Part shown: positions 13,917 to 15,677 of the stretch, piece by piece
Position numbering within the stretch: position 1 is the stretch's first letter
Layout: every line of letters begins with the position of its first letter
Source of the DNA: UBA6115 sp964629345
GTDB taxonomy: Bacteria > Bacillota > Clostridia > Christensenellales > Aristaeellaceae
Length of the DNA stretch: 15,677 nt
Reading direction: 5' to 3'
Assembly: GCA_964629345.1 (NCBI GenBank)
Contig: CAZVSG010000048.1
Span: 1 to 15,677 of the forward strand
The notes under the pieces: model-generated
Seen by the model: the letters and a program-made list of their open reading frames with translations, nothing else
Database searches by the model: none
What the model was told of the DNA's origin: nothing
Made by a program: the position numbers and the translations under genes

Positions 13917-15381
13917 GATCGCGCTGAAACTGCTGGCCTTCTTCGCCCTGGCCCTGCTGGTATTCGTGACGGCCAGCGGCCTGACGTTCCGCTCCCTGTT
14001 CGCCACCTCCATCAAGGACGCCAAACGGGAGGAAATGCTCAGCCGGGCAGCCTCGCTGTCCGGGCTGCTCGCGCAGGCGCGCGCGGCGGCGCCCCGCGGG
14101 ATGCAGGCGGGCGCCCAGGGCGGCAACTACATGAACTTTATCCGGATCCTCACCCAGTCGGAGCCGAACATCTGGGTGCTGGACGAAAACCTGGCCTTTC
14201 TCTCCACCGGGCGCATGATGGGGAAGACCCTGGAGTACGGCGCCCTTCCGCCGGACGCCGAAAAGCTGGTGCGCGACGTGTTCCGGGGGGAGACCTCCTT
14301 CTCCGAAGGCTTCAGCGACCTGGCGGGGGCCCCCACCCTGACGGTCGGCGCGCCGATCTATGAGGGGAAGGAGGTGGTGGGCGCCCTGCTGCTCAATGAC
14401 GCGGTGTCCGGCATCCAGGACGCCGTCGCCAGCGGCCAGCGCGTCCTGCTCTTCAGCGCCGCCGCGGCATTGCTTCTCTCTATATTATTATCCGTGCTCT
14501 TTTCATACAGTTTCACCAGGCCGATCTCCCGCATGAAGGCGACGGCCGGACGCCTGTCGGAAGGCGACTACAGCGCCAAGACAGGGCTGAGCCGGAAAGA
14601 CGAGTTCGGCGACCTCGCCGCCTCCATCGACGTGCTCAGCGACCGGCTGCGGGAAGCGCGGGAGGCCGGCCGGCGGCAGGAGCAGCAGCGCAACGATTTT
14701 CTGGCCAACGTGTCCCATGAGCTGCGCACGCCCGTCACCGTGCTGCGCGGCTCCCTGGAAGCGCTCAGCGACGGCGTTGTGGCGGAGCCCGGCATGGTCA
14801 GGGACTATTACCGCCAGATGCTCAGGGAGACCCAGGGCCTGCAGCGGCTGGTGAACGACCTGATGGAACTGGCCCGCCTGCAGAACGCGGATTTTCCCAT
14901 CCAGAGCGCGCCCCTTCTGCTGCAGGACGTCCTGCTGGACGCGCTGCGCGGCGCCGAAAGGCTGGCGCAGGGCAAGGGCATCTGCATCCTGCGGGAGATC
15001 ACCCCGGTCTCCGTCACCCTCAGCGGGGACTATGAGCGCCTGAAGCAGATGCTGCTCATCCCCCTGGACAACGCCGTCAAGTTCTCCCCGCCGCAAAGCG
15101 CTCTCCATGTCCGGATGGATCCGGGCGGGATCTCCGTCCGGGACGAGGGCCCCGGCATCCCGCAGGAGGACCTCCCCTTCGTGTTCGACCGCTTCTACAA
15201 GTCCCGGAGCGGGGAAAACCGTCAGGGCAGCGGCCTCGGCCTGGCCATCGCCCGGCAGATCGCCCGGCGCCACGGCATGCGGATCACGCTGGACAGCAGG
15301 GAGGGACAGGGGACAACCGTCTCTTTCACTTGGCAGTCAAGCGATCAGGCGGGCGGAATGCCCCGGGAAGAACAAGCATAG
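13903..15381 (+). CDS. Membrane sensor histidine kinase (HAMP-HisKA-HATPase)
   Basis: A 492-aa inner-membrane kinase partnered with the response regulator before it. Membrane helices are at about 7-29 and 181-203, enclosing an extracytoplasmic sensor of about 150 residues (WVLDENLAFLSTGRMMGKTL, then GETSFSEGF and TLTVGAPIYEGKEVVGAL), which resembles a single-Cache/PAS-like fold. A HAMP linker (about 204-256, FTRPISRMKATAGRLSEGDY) precedes the HisKA helix pair with His272 in SHELRTP. The ATPase domain has the N box DNAVKFS (Asn390), G1 DEGPGIP (414-420), F box FDRFYKS and G2 GSGLGLAI (442-449). The ATG at 13903 is followed at once by a second ATG. GGAG lies about eight bases upstream inside the regulator gene. 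No U-tailed terminator follows. The stimulus is unknown. Confidence 0.95.
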   Translation: MMKNRIALKLLAFFALALLVFVTASGLTFRSLFATSIKDAKREEMLSRAASLSGLLAQARAAAPRGMQAGAQGGNYMNFIRILTQSEPNIWVLDENLAFLSTGRMMGKTLEYGALPPDAEKLVRDVFRGETSFSEGFSDLAGAPTLTVGAPIYEGKEVVGALLLNDAVSGIQDAVASGQRVLLFSAAAALLLSILLSVLFSYSFTRPISRMKATAGRLSEGDYSAKTGLSRKDEFGDLAASIDVLSDRLREAREAGRRQEQQRNDFLANVSHELRTPVTVLRGSLEALSDGVVAEPGMVRDYYRQMLRETQGLQRLVNDLMELARLQNADFPIQSAPLLLQDVLLDALRGAERLAQGKGICILREITPVSVTLSGDYERLKQMLLIPLDNAVKFSPPQSALHVRMDPGGISVRDEGPGIPQEDLPFVFDRFYKSRSGENRQGSGLGLAIARQIARRHGMRITLDSREGQGTTVSFTWQSSDQAGGMPREEQA

Positions 15382-15443
15382 CGTTCCCCTGAACTGAATA
15401 CGCAAACGTCCGTAAGCCGCCTGACACTTCAGACAGCCCTGAT

Positions 15444-15472
15444 TTGACGGCACTATATCGGATGATTATACT
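15444..15472 (+). promoter_or_regulatory. Strong sigma-A-like promoter with no gene yet visible downstream
   Basis: TTGACG (15444-15449), 17 bp, TATACT (15467-15472). The start would be near 15479. No reading frame with a ribosome site begins in the remaining 200 bp, so it may drive a structured RNA or a gene with a long leader lying outside the window. Confidence 0.6.
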
Positions 15473-15677
15473 GGCGCAAGACGCTTGCGGCGTTGCGCAG
15501 TCCTCACCGCCCCCCCAATTTCATCAGGGTTAAGGGCGAAAAAACCCCAAGCAGTCCCCCCTTTGCTGAGGACATAAGAGAAAATACCGGAAAAAACGCG
15601 GGACCGGCTGTTCCGATCCTGCAAAAACGGAGGGTAAATAGGGCCTGCTGAAAAAGGCAAATTCTGCTTTTCACGTT
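15473..15677. other. Non-coding tail with several inverted repeats, function unassigned
   Basis: The stretch holds CGCAAG-ACG-CTTGCG (15476-15490), which competes with a longer GCGCAA/TTGCGC pairing, and GTCCTCA (15500-15506) complementary to TGAGGAC (15567-15573). Near the right edge is an imperfect inverted repeat centred on AATTC (about 15650-15673). A 64-codon minus-strand frame here has no ribosome site or recognisable motif and is not called. I cannot match the region to a known riboswitch, 6S, tmRNA, RNase P or SRP RNA. Confidence 0.3.

Noticed and set aside
15635..15677. Possible insertion-sequence end (CCTGCTGAAAAAGG-like sequence at the right edge)
   Set aside because: It only loosely resembles terminal repeats I recall from some IS families. 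No transposase, matching inverted repeat or target duplication can be seen within the window.

Overview
The window looks like chromosomal DNA from a high-GC, strictly anaerobic member of the Bacillota, probably class Clostridia and gut- or rumen-type. This is an inference. It rests on an oxygen-sensitive class III ribonucleotide reductase with its radical-SAM activase, Firmicutes-style Shine-Dalgarno sites (AGGAG/AAGGAG), a PBSX-type phage terminase, an OmpR/HisKA two-component pair of Gram-positive type and a secreted Cys-rich repeat protein of a kind common in gut Clostridia. No rRNA, tRNA or CRISPR array was recognised.

Layout. (a) 1-1943, minus strand: a sugar operon with a clear sigma-A promoter (TTGAAC-N17-TATAAT). 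It encodes an L-fucose/L-arabinose-isomerase-family enzyme followed by an FGGY sugar kinase that runs off the left edge. (b) 2037-3487, plus strand: two genes of unknown function, 329 and 101 aa. (c) 3547-5109, minus strand: a terminase-like pair, a 60-aa small protein overlapping by ATGA a 439-aa PBSX-type large terminase with intact ATPase and nuclease motifs. No other phage gene is present. (d) 5171-6425, plus strand: a regulator with two DNA-binding domains (N-terminal excisionase/MerR-like, C-terminal LuxR), transcribed divergently from the terminase pair. (e) 6606-8790, plus strand: a 709-aa exported protein with four near-identical 240-bp repeats, ended by a strong rho-independent terminator. 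(f) 13057 down to 8836, minus strand: the operon nrdG-nrdD-trxB behind a near-consensus promoter overlapped by a paired NrdR-box-like operator. The nrdD product carries a fused C-terminal glutaredoxin-like domain. (g) 13172-15381, plus strand: a response regulator and a histidine kinase overlapping by 14 bp. (h) 15382-15677: no convincing gene, but a near-consensus promoter at 15444-15472 that may drive an RNA or a gene beyond the window.

How the genes fit together. The best-supported module is nrdG-nrdD-trxB. NrdG makes the glycyl radical on NrdD, NrdD reduces ribonucleoside triphosphates, its fused CPNC redoxin probably delivers electrons to the active site, and TrxB probably recharges the redoxin. 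This matches the thioredoxin-dependent rather than formate-dependent class III type, and NrdR would adjust expression to dNTP levels. The isomerase and kinase would convert an unidentified aldose to a phosphorylated ketose. The terminase pair, the dual-HTH regulator and the repeat protein form an accessory-looking block between the two metabolic operons. Their functional connection is only suggested by position.
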